NCBI RefSeq assembly: GCF_007827955.1 | Contig: NZ_VITR01000008.1 | Coordinates: forward strand, 62,001 to 126,000 | DNA from: Nitrospirillum pindoramense | Lineage (GTDB): Bacteria; Pseudomonadota; Alphaproteobacteria; Azospirillales; Azospirillaceae | Length of the DNA stretch: 64,000 nucleotides | Reading direction: 5' to 3' | Shown here: positions 49,842 through 59,006 of the stretch, piece by piece | How the letters are laid out: each line of letters opens with the position of its first letter | Numbering within the stretch: position 1 is the stretch's first letter | Notes under the pieces: model-generated | What the model was told of the DNA's origin: nothing | Database searches by the model: none | Seen by the model: only the letters and a program-made list of their open reading frames with translations | Program-made: the position numbers and the translations under genes

Positions 49842-51278
49842 TCAGCGCAGGGGGGCGCGGAGCAGCGCCGGCTTGCGGGCCAGCAGGTCGATCATCAGTT
49901 CGCCGAACAGCGTGTTGGCCCAGGCGAACCAGGACCGCGTGAAATGGGTGGGGTCGTCCTGGTCGAAGGCCTCATGCATGAAGCCGGTACCGGCGTGCGT
50001 CGTCTTCAGCCAGCCCAGGCACTGCCGGATCTCGCCATCGTCATCGCTGGTCAGGGCGCGGACGATGATGGCCATGGGCCAGATCATGCGCAGGCCCTCG
50101 TGCGGGCCGCCGACGCCTTCCCCGGCGGCGCCCTGGAAGAAATAGGGGTTGTCGCCGCTCCACACCCGCGCCCGGGTGCGGCGGTACAGGGGATCGTCGG
50201 CAGCGCAGCAGCCCAGGTAGGGCAGGCCCAGCAGGCTGGGCACGTTGGCATCGTCCATGAAGAGGCGGTTGCCGAAGCCGTCGACCTCATAGGCCCAGAT
50301 TTCCTGGCCGGCCGCGTCGGTCATGCGGCCATGGGCCCGCACCGCCGTCTCCACCTCCGCCGCCAGGGCCAGCGCGTCCTGGGCCAGGGTATCCTCCCCG
50401 CCCACGGCACGCCACAGGGGCGCCAGAAGCCGCAGGGCCGTGACAGCGAACAGGTTGCCGGGGATGTTGAAGGCGTAGAGGCAGGCGTCGTCCGAGGGGC
50501 GGAACATGGCGTGGATCATGCCCACCTTGCGCGTGGGGAAGCCATAGCCGTCGAGCGCCAAGGTTTCGGTCGGCGTCTCCGCCTTGCGCTGGAAGCGATA
50601 GGGGCCGGGGCCGTCCTTGCGCTGCTGCTGGCGGAAGGTGGCCACCACCAGGCGCATCGCCGCCCGCCATTCCTCATCGAACGGCGTCACATCCCCGGTG
50701 GCCCGCCAATAGCCGTGGGCCAGCCGGATGGGATAGCACAGGCTGTCGATCTCCCACTTCCGCTCCGCCACGCCGGGCTTCATCTCCGTCATGTCGTCCA
50801 CCGCCCACTTGTTGGGGGTGGTGCCCTTGGGATCCGGCAGGAAGGCGTTGGCGTAGGGGTCGATCAGGATGCAGCGCGCCTGGCGATGGATCAGGCCCTG
50901 GAACACCTGGCGCAACACGGCGTCGTTCTTGGCCAGCGGCAGGTAGGGCCAGACCTGGGCGGAGCTGTCGCGCAGCCACAGGCATTCGATGTCGCCGGTG
51001 ATGACGAAGCTGTCGGCCTTGCCGTCCAGCCGCCCCAGTTCCACCGTCGTGTCCAGGGTGTTGGGGAAGCAGTTCTCGAACAGCCAGGCCAGTTCCGGGT
51101 CGCCGATGGCCGCCTTCACCCGCGCCAGCTCCCGCTCCACCGCGGGGCTGGACACCTTGCGCTGGGCGGGCGGCGGGCGGCGGCTGGGCCGGTTTTCCGC
51201 CCGTGCCGGCTTGGCCGGCAGGGCGCCGGCCAGCACCCCGCCGGCCAAGCCCAACATCGTGTCACGACGGCTGATCAT
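49842..51278 (-). CDS. GH125 exo-alpha-1,6-mannosidase, exported (Tat)
   Basis: 478 residues; the start at 51278 has GAGGGAAG upstream. The Tat signal is SRRDTMLGLAGGVLAG. Strong GH125 pattern: FVITGDIECLWLRDSSAQVWPYL, GMIHAMFRPSDDACLYAFNIPGN, MDDANVPSLLGLPYLG and FMHEAFDQDDPTHFTRSWFAWAN, which includes the acids forming the inverting catalytic pair. Characterised GH125 enzymes are alpha-1,6-specific exo-mannosidases. It complements GH92 in removing the 1,6-arm mannose. It sits between the GH3 and GH35 genes with gaps of 25 and 15 bases. Confidence 0.93.
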   Translation of the reverse strand: MISRRDTMLGLAGGVLAGALPAKPARAENRPSRRPPPAQRKVSSPAVERELARVKAAIGDPELAWLFENCFPNTLDTTVELGRLDGKADSFVITGDIECLWLRDSSAQVWPYLPLAKNDAVLRQVFQGLIHRQARCILIDPYANAFLPDPKGTTPNKWAVDDMTEMKPGVAERKWEIDSLCYPIRLAHGYWRATGDVTPFDEEWRAAMRLVVATFRQQQRKDGPGPYRFQRKAETPTETLALDGYGFPTRKVGMIHAMFRPSDDACLYAFNIPGNLFAVTALRLLAPLWRAVGGEDTLAQDALALAAEVETAVRAHGRMTDAAGQEIWAYEVDGFGNRLFMDDANVPSLLGLPYLGCCAADDPLYRRTRARVWSGDNPYFFQGAAGEGVGGPHEGLRMIWPMAIIVRALTSDDDGEIRQCLGWLKTTHAGTGFMHEAFDQDDPTHFTRSWFAWANTLFGELMIDLLARKPALLRAPLR

Positions 51279-51303
51279 CGCGCTTCCCTCATTTCGGCCC
51301 CGT

Positions 51304-53952
51304 TTATTTTGGCAGGACTTGGCGGCCCTGGATGTCGACCGACTTCTCCAGTCCGGTGGTGAAATCAGGCTGGCCGCCGCCGACGAAGACCTGATAGCGC
51401 CCCGCCTCCACCGCGCGGTTGCCGGCGGCGTCCACGCCGCTCAGGTCACGCGGCTGCACCGCGAACGTCACCCGCTTGCTTTCCCCCGGTTCCAGATGGA
51501 CGCGCTGGAAGCCGGCCAGCATGCGGCGCGGGGCCAGGGCACCGGCCGGCGGGGTGATGTAGAGCTGCACCACCTCATCGCCCGGATGGTCGCCCACGTT
51601 CCTGACCGTCGCGCTGGCCGCCAGGGGCTGCCCGGCGGTCAACTCGGCCGTGGACAGGGCCAGATCATCATAGGCGAAGCGGGTGTAGCTGAGGCCGAAG
51701 CCGAAGGGATACAGCGGCGTCCCCTCGAAATAGCGATAGGTGCGGCCGGTCATGGCGTAATCCACGAACGCCGGCAGGTCGCGGACGGAGCGGTAGAAGG
51801 TCACCGGCAGGCGACCGGAGGGGTTGTTGCTGCCCGTCAGCGTCTCGGCGATGGCGCGGCCGCCCCGCTCACCCGGATACCAGGCGGCCAGGATGGCGTC
51901 GGCGTGGTCCTGCGCCCAGGTCAGCGCCACGGCGCTACCCGACATCAGCACCACGACCAGGGGCTTGCCCGTCGCGGCCAGGGCCTCCAGCAACTGACGC
52001 TGCGGCAGGGGCAGGCCGATATCGGTGCGGTCGCCGCCATCGAAGCCCGGCACGGCGATGCCCAGTTCCTCGCCCTCCACGTCCGGCGACAGGCCGACGA
52101 AAGCGATGATGGCGCCGGCGCCCTTGGTCGCGGCCACGGCTTCCGCCCGCTGCACCTCCGCCGGGGCCAACCACATCAGGCGCACGCCCTGGTCCTGGCC
52201 GCTGTGCACCAGTTCCAGGCGCAGGCGATGGGGGCTGGTGCCCTCGACATGCAGGGGCACCATCAGATCGCTGTCCTTGCCGGTGCCGGGGTCGTCCAGC
52301 ACCAGCCGGCCGTCCAGGTACAGGCGGATGGGGTCATGCCCCCGGCAATCGAAGCAGCGGTCGACGCGCACGGCCAGGGTGTAGTCGCCGGGGCCCGGCG
52401 GCACCAGCAGGCCGGTCCAGCGCACGGCGTAGCGGCGGGCGTCCATCCCTGGCACCGGCGGCACCTTGTCCCAATCGAAATCGATGGTGCGGTCGGTGCG
52501 GGTCACCTGCGGTTCGCCGCTGAAGTCCAGGCTGTCGAAGTAGTCGCCGGTCAGGCCGGCCTCCGCCCCGCTGCCCGCCCCCGTGCGCAGCGCCGTTTCC
52601 GGCACCAGCACGGGCACGCCTTCGGCCAGGGCGGAGCCCTGGGCATAGCGGATGGTGCCGAGGCCGGGCGCCATCCGCAGCGCCGCCAAGGGGGTGTAGG
52701 CCTGAACCGCGGTGCCGTGGTAGTTGGCCTCCAGCACGCCCAGGGCATCGGCGTTGGGGCCCACCACGGCGAGATTGGTTCCGGGGGCCAGCGGCAGCGC
52801 GTTGTTGCGGTTCTTCAACAGCACGATGGATTTGCGCGCCGCCTCCAGCGCCAGGGCGCGGGCGTTCACGTCGTCGATACGCTCCGCACCGATGTCGGCA
52901 TAGGGATCGGTGGCGGCGAAGGCCCCCAGCCGGGCGCGGGCGGCCATGACGCGGCGGGCCGCCTGGTCCACCGCCCCTTCCGTCACCAGGCCCTGGCTGA
53001 CGGCGGCGCCCAGGTCGGCATAGGCGTAGCGCCCGCCGCCGCCACAGTTGAGATCGGTGCCCGCCAACACGGCGGCAGCGGCCGAGGCGGCGTTGTCGGC
53101 GCGGTAATGGTGGAAGCGCGTCATGTCGTCCACGGCGTCGCAGTCCGACACGACATAGCCCTTGAAGCCCCAATCCCGGCGCAGCCGGCCGTTCAGCAAT
53201 TCCGGATCCGCGCAGACGGGGGTGCCGTGCAGTGCGTTGTAGGCGCACATGATGGAGCCCACCTGCCCTTCCGTCACGGCGGCGCGGAAAGCCGGCAGGT
53301 AGGTCGCCTCCAGGTCATGGGGCGCCACGTCGATGTCGAAGGAATGCCGGCCCGCTTCCGGTCCGCTGTGCACGACAAAATGCTTGGCGGTGGCGATGGC
53401 CTTGGGATGGGCGGGGTCCGGGCCCTGGATACCCTGGATGAAGGCGACGCCCAGGCGTCCCGTCAGATAGGGGTCCTCGCCATACGTCTCCTGCCCCCGG
53501 CCCCAGCGCGGATCCCGGAAGATGTTGATGTTGGGCGACCAGATGGTCAGGCCCTGGTAACGGTCGTGGTCCGCCTTGGCGCCGGCGGCCCCCCCTGCAA
53601 CGTTGTACTTGGCCCGCGCCTCGGTGGAGACGGTGTCGCCCACCCGGCGCAGCAGGTCGGTGTCCCAGGTGGCGGCCAGGCCGATGGCCTGGGGAAAGAC
53701 GGTGGCGTAGCCGGCGCGGGCGACACCGTGCAGGCCCTCGTTCCACCATTCATAGGCGGGCACGCCCAGGTGCGGTATGGCGGGGGCCGCACTTTGGATC
53801 TGGCCGATCTTCTCCGCCAGGGTCATGCGGCTGACCAAGGCATCGGCATCGGACGGGGCGGTCCCGGTTTGGGACCAGGCGCCGGTGGGAAGGGCCAGAG
53901 CCAGCAACAGCCCCCACGCGGCCGCACGGCCGCGCGCGAACCGCGCCCTCAC
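51304..53952 (-). CDS. GH3 beta-glycosidase with PA14 domain (beta-xylosidase-like), exported
   Basis: 882 residues with a Sec signal (about 1-27). The GH3 N-domain contains WWNEGLHGVAR and nucleophile Asp in YVVSDCDAVDDM, then the C-domain. A PA14 module (about 455-600, GLTGDYFDSLDF ... GDYTLAVRVD ... PIRLYLDGRLVLDD) is inserted. A C-terminal fibronectin-III-like domain contains PLYPFGFGLSYTRF. WWNEGLHG and the PA14 insertion are seen in the beta-xylosidase/beta-glucosidase branches. In this set the core beta-1,2-xylose of plant N-glycans is a fitting target (inference). Its start overlaps the GH2 stop by 4 bases. Confidence 0.92.
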   Translation of the reverse strand: MRARFARGRAAAWGLLLALALPTGAWSQTGTAPSDADALVSRMTLAEKIGQIQSAAPAIPHLGVPAYEWWNEGLHGVARAGYATVFPQAIGLAATWDTDLLRRVGDTVSTEARAKYNVAGGAAGAKADHDRYQGLTIWSPNINIFRDPRWGRGQETYGEDPYLTGRLGVAFIQGIQGPDPAHPKAIATAKHFVVHSGPEAGRHSFDIDVAPHDLEATYLPAFRAAVTEGQVGSIMCAYNALHGTPVCADPELLNGRLRRDWGFKGYVVSDCDAVDDMTRFHHYRADNAASAAAAVLAGTDLNCGGGGRYAYADLGAAVSQGLVTEGAVDQAARRVMAARARLGAFAATDPYADIGAERIDDVNARALALEAARKSIVLLKNRNNALPLAPGTNLAVVGPNADALGVLEANYHGTAVQAYTPLAALRMAPGLGTIRYAQGSALAEGVPVLVPETALRTGAGSGAEAGLTGDYFDSLDFSGEPQVTRTDRTIDFDWDKVPPVPGMDARRYAVRWTGLLVPPGPGDYTLAVRVDRCFDCRGHDPIRLYLDGRLVLDDPGTGKDSDLMVPLHVEGTSPHRLRLELVHSGQDQGVRLMWLAPAEVQRAEAVAATKGAGAIIAFVGLSPDVEGEELGIAVPGFDGGDRTDIGLPLPQRQLLEALAATGKPLVVVLMSGSAVALTWAQDHADAILAAWYPGERGGRAIAETLTGSNNPSGRLPVTFYRSVRDLPAFVDYAMTGRTYRYFEGTPLYPFGFGLSYTRFAYDDLALSTAELTAGQPLAASATVRNVGDHPGDEVVQLYITPPAGALAPRRMLAGFQRVHLEPGESKRVTFAVQPRDLSGVDAAGNRAVEAGRYQVFVGGGQPDFTTGLEKSVDIQGRQVLPK

Positions 53953-56603
53953 GACCGGGGGCCCTTGGTGGCGCCGGCCAGCGAGCGCACCGACAGCGCC
54001 TGGCGCAGGGCCGCGATGTCGGCGGTGCTGCGCACGGCCAGCGTCACCGTCTGGCCTGGCAACAGGTCAAAGGCGTTGTCCGATAGGCTGGCGTCCCTGT
54101 CGCCGAACTCCACCCAGACGCCACGGGCCAGGCGCTGCGCCTTGATCGTCAGGGCATAGCCGTCGGCGGCGGGCTGCAGGTCGGCGGTCAGCCCCGGGTC
54201 CGTCAGGGCCAGGTCGATGGCGTCGGCGAAATAGACGATCTCACGCGACACCGGCTGGCCACCCTGCAGCAGTTCCACCACCGCGACGGTGCGGGCGGGA
54301 TCGGCCCCCTTCAGCAGGGCGGCATCCTCGAAGGTGCCGACGTCCGTGCTGGACAGCGGCGCCAGGGTGACCGGCGTGGTCCGCTCCTGCCGCACGGTAC
54401 CGTCCAGGTCCATGACCCGCAGCCGCCACTGCGCCGCCATCGGCGTGGTCAGGTCCGACACCAGGTGGATGTCGGTCTTGCCGTTGTGGCGCTGGGCCGC
54501 CGCCAGCAGCGGGGCGTAGAAGCGGCGGGCATGGAACTGCAGCGCCTTCCACCGGCCGAAATAATCGATGCTGGACCAGGAGGCGCCCGGCCAGACGTCG
54601 TTCAGCTGCCAGTAGAGGGAGCCCATGCTGTGCGGGCGGGAGGCGCGCAGGTGTTCCGCCGCCATCTGGATGCCCTCCGCCTGCATCACCTGGCTGAGGT
54701 AGACGAAGGCGGCGAAATCCTTTGGCTCGCCATAGTATTTGCGGATGTAGAACAGCAGGCGGTCATTGCCGTTGCCATTGGCGAACTTCTGGTGCGCCCG
54801 CATGACCGGCGAGTTCGGGCTGGCCAAATCCTCCGCATTGGCGAAGGCCCGGACGGTCTGCATCACGGGGAAGGATTGCAGGCCGTACTCGGACTGGAAG
54901 CGCGGCGTGGTGTCCAGGTAATCCTCCAGCGGGGCGGAACCGGACCAAACCTTCCAGTAATGCTTGTCACCGTCGTCCATGACATCGGCGGGGCCGTCGA
55001 AATCGGTGCTGGGGGTGCTGGCCCAATAGGGCACGCCGCCGGCATATTTGGTGACCACGCCGCGCAGCACGTCACCGAACAGCACGGTCATGCCGGTGAC
55101 GATGCGTTCCCGCTCCGCCGGCGCGATGCTGTCCTTGAACGTCTGGCGGTCGGGCCAGGATTCCCAGCCGGTCTGCACCTCGTTGTTGCCGCACCACAGG
55201 ACGATGCTGGGGTGGTCGCGCAGGCGCTTCACCTGGTCCACCGCCTCGGCCCGGCTGCTTTCGCGGAAGGCCACGTCATAGGGGGTGATGGCGCCGCCGA
55301 ACATGAAGTCCTGCCACACCATGATGCCCATCTCGTCCGCCAGGTCGTAGAAGGCGTCGTCCTGGTAGTGGCCGCCACCCCACATGCGCAGCATGTTCAT
55401 GTTAGCGTCGCGGGCGGATTGCAGCAGGGCGCGGGCGGTTTCGGCCGGCACCCGGCTGGGGAAGCTGTCCATGGGGATGAGGTTGGCGCCCTTGGCGAAA
55501 ACGGGGATACCGTTCACCACGAACTCGAAGCTCTTGCCCCACTGGTCCGGCGTGCGGCGCAGTTCCACTTGGCGCAGGCCGGTGCGGCGCGCCGTGGTCG
55601 CCACCACCTCCGCCCCATCGCTGATCGTTGCCTTGAAGGTGTAGAGGTCGGGCGCGCCATAGCCCACCGGATACCACAGGTGCGGATGATCGATGCGCAG
55701 CGGCAGGCTGACCTGGTTGGTCCCGGCGTCCAGCGTCACGTCCTGCGTCACCGCCGGAAGGGCTGTGCCGTCGGGTGCCGTGGGTGTCACGGTGATGCGC
55801 ACGCTGCCGGCATGGTCGGCGGTGATCTCGAACTCCGCCCGCACGGTGGCGGCGCTGGAGTCCACCCGCTGCTGGGCGATATGGAAGTCCGCCAGGCGGG
55901 GGCCGTTCCAGGCCTCCAGCCGCACCGGCCGCCAGATGCCCAGGGTGACGTAGCGCGGGCCCCAGTCCCAGCCATACTGGTAATTGGCCTTACGCACGTA
56001 ATTCGACGTCTGCTTTCCCACGGGCTCGTCCCCAAAGGCGCTGTCGAACTCACCCGGCAGGGCGTAGGGCTGCTTCAGCAGCCAGGGCTGCAGCTTAGCG
56101 ATGGGGGAATGTAGCGCCACCGACAGGGTGTTGGCACCGGGTTGCAGGGCCTGCTTCACCGGCACGCGCCAGCGGCGGAACATGTTGTCGGCCGACAGCA
56201 GCGGTTTGCCGTTCAGGCTGATGTCGGCGAAGGTGTCCAGCCCCTCGAACACCAGGTCCACGTGGTCGTGGTGCAGCGTCGCCTCATCCACCGACAGGGT
56301 GGTGCGGTAGTCCCAATCGGCCAGGCCGATCCACTGCAGGCCAGCCTCGGCGTCGCGATAGAACGGGTCGCCGATGCGGCCCAGGGCCAGCAGGTCGGTC
56401 TGCACCGCGCCCGGCACGGTGGCGGCCCGCCACTGCGTTTCCCCCCCATGCGCCTTGGCGGCCGGATCCTGGGGCGCCAGGCGGAAAGTCCAGCCCTGGT
56501 CCAGGTCGCGCGTCACCACCGCCGCCGACGCGAGGCCGGGAGCCGCCAGGGCCAATGCCAGGACCAATGCCAGGGACTGCGGGCGGTGAAGGGCACGGGA
56601 CAT
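53949..56603 (-). CDS. GH2 beta-mannosidase, exported
   Basis: About 884 residues from ATG 56603, which has GAGGAA 8 bases upstream. A Sec signal ends near GLASA. The beta-mannosidase subgroup of GH2 is indicated by VTRDLDQGWTFRLAP and the WRAATVPGAVQTDLLALGRIGDPFY segment. Catalytic Glu residues are in LWCGNNEVQTG (acid/base) and FQSEYGLQSFP (nucleophile). It would cleave the Man-beta-1,4-GlcNAc bond of the N-glycan core after alpha-mannoses are gone. It overlaps the GH3 gene (4 bases) and follows GH20 by 32 bases. Confidence 0.93.
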   Translation of the reverse strand: MSRALHRPQSLALVLALALAAPGLASAAVVTRDLDQGWTFRLAPQDPAAKAHGGETQWRAATVPGAVQTDLLALGRIGDPFYRDAEAGLQWIGLADWDYRTTLSVDEATLHHDHVDLVFEGLDTFADISLNGKPLLSADNMFRRWRVPVKQALQPGANTLSVALHSPIAKLQPWLLKQPYALPGEFDSAFGDEPVGKQTSNYVRKANYQYGWDWGPRYVTLGIWRPVRLEAWNGPRLADFHIAQQRVDSSAATVRAEFEITADHAGSVRITVTPTAPDGTALPAVTQDVTLDAGTNQVSLPLRIDHPHLWYPVGYGAPDLYTFKATISDGAEVVATTARRTGLRQVELRRTPDQWGKSFEFVVNGIPVFAKGANLIPMDSFPSRVPAETARALLQSARDANMNMLRMWGGGHYQDDAFYDLADEMGIMVWQDFMFGGAITPYDVAFRESSRAEAVDQVKRLRDHPSIVLWCGNNEVQTGWESWPDRQTFKDSIAPAERERIVTGMTVLFGDVLRGVVTKYAGGVPYWASTPSTDFDGPADVMDDGDKHYWKVWSGSAPLEDYLDTTPRFQSEYGLQSFPVMQTVRAFANAEDLASPNSPVMRAHQKFANGNGNDRLLFYIRKYYGEPKDFAAFVYLSQVMQAEGIQMAAEHLRASRPHSMGSLYWQLNDVWPGASWSSIDYFGRWKALQFHARRFYAPLLAAAQRHNGKTDIHLVSDLTTPMAAQWRLRVMDLDGTVRQERTTPVTLAPLSSTDVGTFEDAALLKGADPARTVAVVELLQGGQPVSREIVYFADAIDLALTDPGLTADLQPAADGYALTIKAQRLARGVWVEFGDRDASLSDNAFDLLPGQTVTLAVRSTADIAALRQALSVRSLAGATKGPRS

Positions 56604-56635
56604 GGGGAATTTCCTCTGATTCGGCATCAGCTTAC

Positions 56636-58993
56636 TCATGGGGCGGCCCGCAGGCTGACGCTTCCTATGGCATATAGCGGACCTTGGATAGGTGCCGTGT
56701 ACATCAGGCATAGGTCGCGCTGTCCCGTGGTGGCGGGCAGGCGGGCGGTCAGGGGGAACTGCTGCGGTGCCGCTGCCGGGGACGGCAGCGGCACCGTCGC
56801 GGCGACCGGCCCGTCGCAGCCGTCCATGCGCACCACCAGTTCCCCGTTGGGGGTGGTGGCGGGATGGCTGCGCACCTTCACCGCGTCGTGGGCCAGGCCA
56901 TAATTGCGCGCCAGGCGGGCCGCGTTCACCGTCAGGGTGGTGACGCCGTCCAGGCGGGCCTTGGGATAGACCCAGCAGGCGTCGAACAGGTTGACGTTGA
57001 ACACGGGACCCTTGGTCGTGGCGTCGGGCGTCAGCGGGATGCGCAGGCCCATTTCCCCCTGCGGGCAGGCCTGAAGCTCTCCGCTTTGCCGGGTACGCAG
57101 CGCCTCGGCCGTCAGGTCATAGCGGCGGGGGGCGGCCAGCACTTGGCCGGCATCGCTGAACACCATGGCGTTCAGGGTGGCCGGCAGGGTCAGGTGCAAC
57201 GGCGCCTCATAGCGGGTCGAGGCGCTGGTCGGCGTACTGCCGTCCGTGGTGTAGCGGATGGTGCCGACGCCCGCCTGGTTGGACAGGGCCACCGTGGCCG
57301 TGCCGGCGGCGAGCGCCGCGTTGGCGCCGCCCTCCACGGTGAAGTCGACGGCGAAGGCGCTGTCGGCGGCGTCCACGCCCAGGTGGCGATAGCGGGCGAG
57401 CTGCGCCGGCAGCCGATCCAGGAAGCCCCGCCAGTCGCGCTTGTCCTTCGGGGACCACAGGCCTTCGGCCAGGGCGTCGATGCGGGGATAGACGGCGTGG
57501 GTCACATGCCACGGCGTCATCATGTATTCGGTCCAGACGTTGGCCTGGCCGCCCAGCACATGATGGGCCTGTTCGGCGTTCAGTTCCGCCGGCATGGCGT
57601 CGTAAGCGTAGATGTCGGCCAGGGTGACGATGGCCAGGCGCCCCGCCGGCTCGTCATCGCGGCGGCTCTGCAGGCTGTCCAGGTACAGGGTGGGGGCCGG
57701 CGACAGGATCACGTCGTGGTCCATGCGCGCGGCGTCCACCGCCCCCTTGATGCCCCGCCAGGACATGATGGTGGCCGTGGGGGGGATGCCGCCCTCCAGG
57801 ATCTCGTCCCAGCCGATCATGCGCCGGCCGTGGGCCGCCAGATATTGGCCAACCCGTTCGATGAACCAGGTCTGCAGGGCGTTCTCATCCTTCAGGCCCA
57901 GGGCGCGCATGCGCGCCTGGACCTTGGGCGAGGCCTTCCACTCGTCCTTCAGCGCCTCATCACCACCGACATGGATGTAGGTGGAGGGGAACAGGGTCAT
58001 CACCTCGTCCAGTACGGTCTGGATGAAGGTGAAGCTGGGCTCATCGACATTGAACAGGTAGGGGTTCACTCCCCAGTCCACCGCCACGGCGGGCCGGGCG
58101 CCGGTGACGCCGATCTTGGGGTAGGAGGCCATGACCGCCTGGGCGTGGCCGGGCATGTCGATCTCGGGCACGATGGTGATGTGCCGGGCGGCGGCATAGG
58201 CGACCAGGTCGCGGATCTGGTCCTGGGTATAGAACCCGCCATAGGGCGTCGTGGATTGCCCGGAAACGACGCTGGGCGGGGTGCGCCAAGCGCCAACCTT
58301 GGTCAGTTCCGGGTAATGCTTGATCTCCAGCCGCCAACCCTGATCGTCGGTGAGATGGAGATGCAGGCGGTTCAGCTTGTGCGCCGCCATCTGGTCAATC
58401 AGGGCCTTGACGCTGTCCAGCGGCTGGAAGTGGCGGGCCACGTCCAGCATCATGCCGCGCCAGGGGAAGCGCGGCCAGTCGCGGATTTCCTGCGCCGCGA
58501 TGGTCACCGGCCCCTGGTCCGCCCCGGGTGCGGCCTCCGGCGTCAGCAGTTGGGCCAGGGACATGGCACCATAATAGAGACCGGCCTCATCCCGGGCGGT
58601 GATGTGGGCGCCACTGGGCGTCACCTCCAGGGTGTAGCCTTCCGCCTGGGTCACCGGCGCATCGGCCTGAAGGGCCAGGGTGATGGCGGCCCCCTGCCGG
58701 CCCTCGCGCACCATCAGGTCCAGCCCGCGGACGCGGCGGACCTGATCGGCCAGTTGGGCGGCAGCGAACCGGGCCTGGGCGTCGCCGGTGGGCACGGCGA
58801 TGACCGCCCCCGCCGACAGGGTGAAGGTGCCCTGCCCGGGATTGATTTGGGCTGCAAGGGGAATCAAGGGCGGCGGTGCCGTCTCCGCGGCGGATGCCGT
58901 CAAGGGTGCGCGCCCCTGGGCGCCCACAGCGACACCCAAGGCCATGGCCAGGACCGCCGTCGCGGTCCGCTTCCCCAGTCCCCTCACACCCAT
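56636..58993 (-). CDS. GH20 beta-N-acetylhexosaminidase, exported
   Basis: About 785 residues from ATG 58993, preceded by AAAGGGG; the open frame upstream to 59083 overlaps the GH18 gene. A Sec signal is followed by the GH20b domain (about 40-165) and a TIM barrel (about 170-520) with GMMLDVARHF, LHLHLTDDQGWRLEI, PEIDMPGHA and the catalytic pair HVGGDEALKDEW. A chitobiase C-terminal-type beta domain (IRYTTDGSTPTSASTRYEAPL) and a further 140-residue C-terminal domain follow. Uses substrate-assisted catalysis to remove terminal beta-GlcNAc from antennae. Spacing to GH18 is 13 bases. Confidence 0.94.
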   Translation of the reverse strand: MGVRGLGKRTATAVLAMALGVAVGAQGRAPLTASAAETAPPPLIPLAAQINPGQGTFTLSAGAVIAVPTGDAQARFAAAQLADQVRRVRGLDLMVREGRQGAAITLALQADAPVTQAEGYTLEVTPSGAHITARDEAGLYYGAMSLAQLLTPEAAPGADQGPVTIAAQEIRDWPRFPWRGMMLDVARHFQPLDSVKALIDQMAAHKLNRLHLHLTDDQGWRLEIKHYPELTKVGAWRTPPSVVSGQSTTPYGGFYTQDQIRDLVAYAAARHITIVPEIDMPGHAQAVMASYPKIGVTGARPAVAVDWGVNPYLFNVDEPSFTFIQTVLDEVMTLFPSTYIHVGGDEALKDEWKASPKVQARMRALGLKDENALQTWFIERVGQYLAAHGRRMIGWDEILEGGIPPTATIMSWRGIKGAVDAARMDHDVILSPAPTLYLDSLQSRRDDEPAGRLAIVTLADIYAYDAMPAELNAEQAHHVLGGQANVWTEYMMTPWHVTHAVYPRIDALAEGLWSPKDKRDWRGFLDRLPAQLARYRHLGVDAADSAFAVDFTVEGGANAALAAGTATVALSNQAGVGTIRYTTDGSTPTSASTRYEAPLHLTLPATLNAMVFSDAGQVLAAPRRYDLTAEALRTRQSGELQACPQGEMGLRIPLTPDATTKGPVFNVNLFDACWVYPKARLDGVTTLTVNAARLARNYGLAHDAVKVRSHPATTPNGELVVRMDGCDGPVAATVPLPSPAAAPQQFPLTARLPATTGQRDLCLMYTAPIQGPLYAIGSVSLRAAP

Positions 58994-59006
58994 CCCCTTT
59001 CGTGCG

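Noticed and set aside
50989-54159. A 1056-codon plus-strand frame
   Set aside because: It is antisense to the GH125 and GH3 genes; it is a GC-bias artefact.
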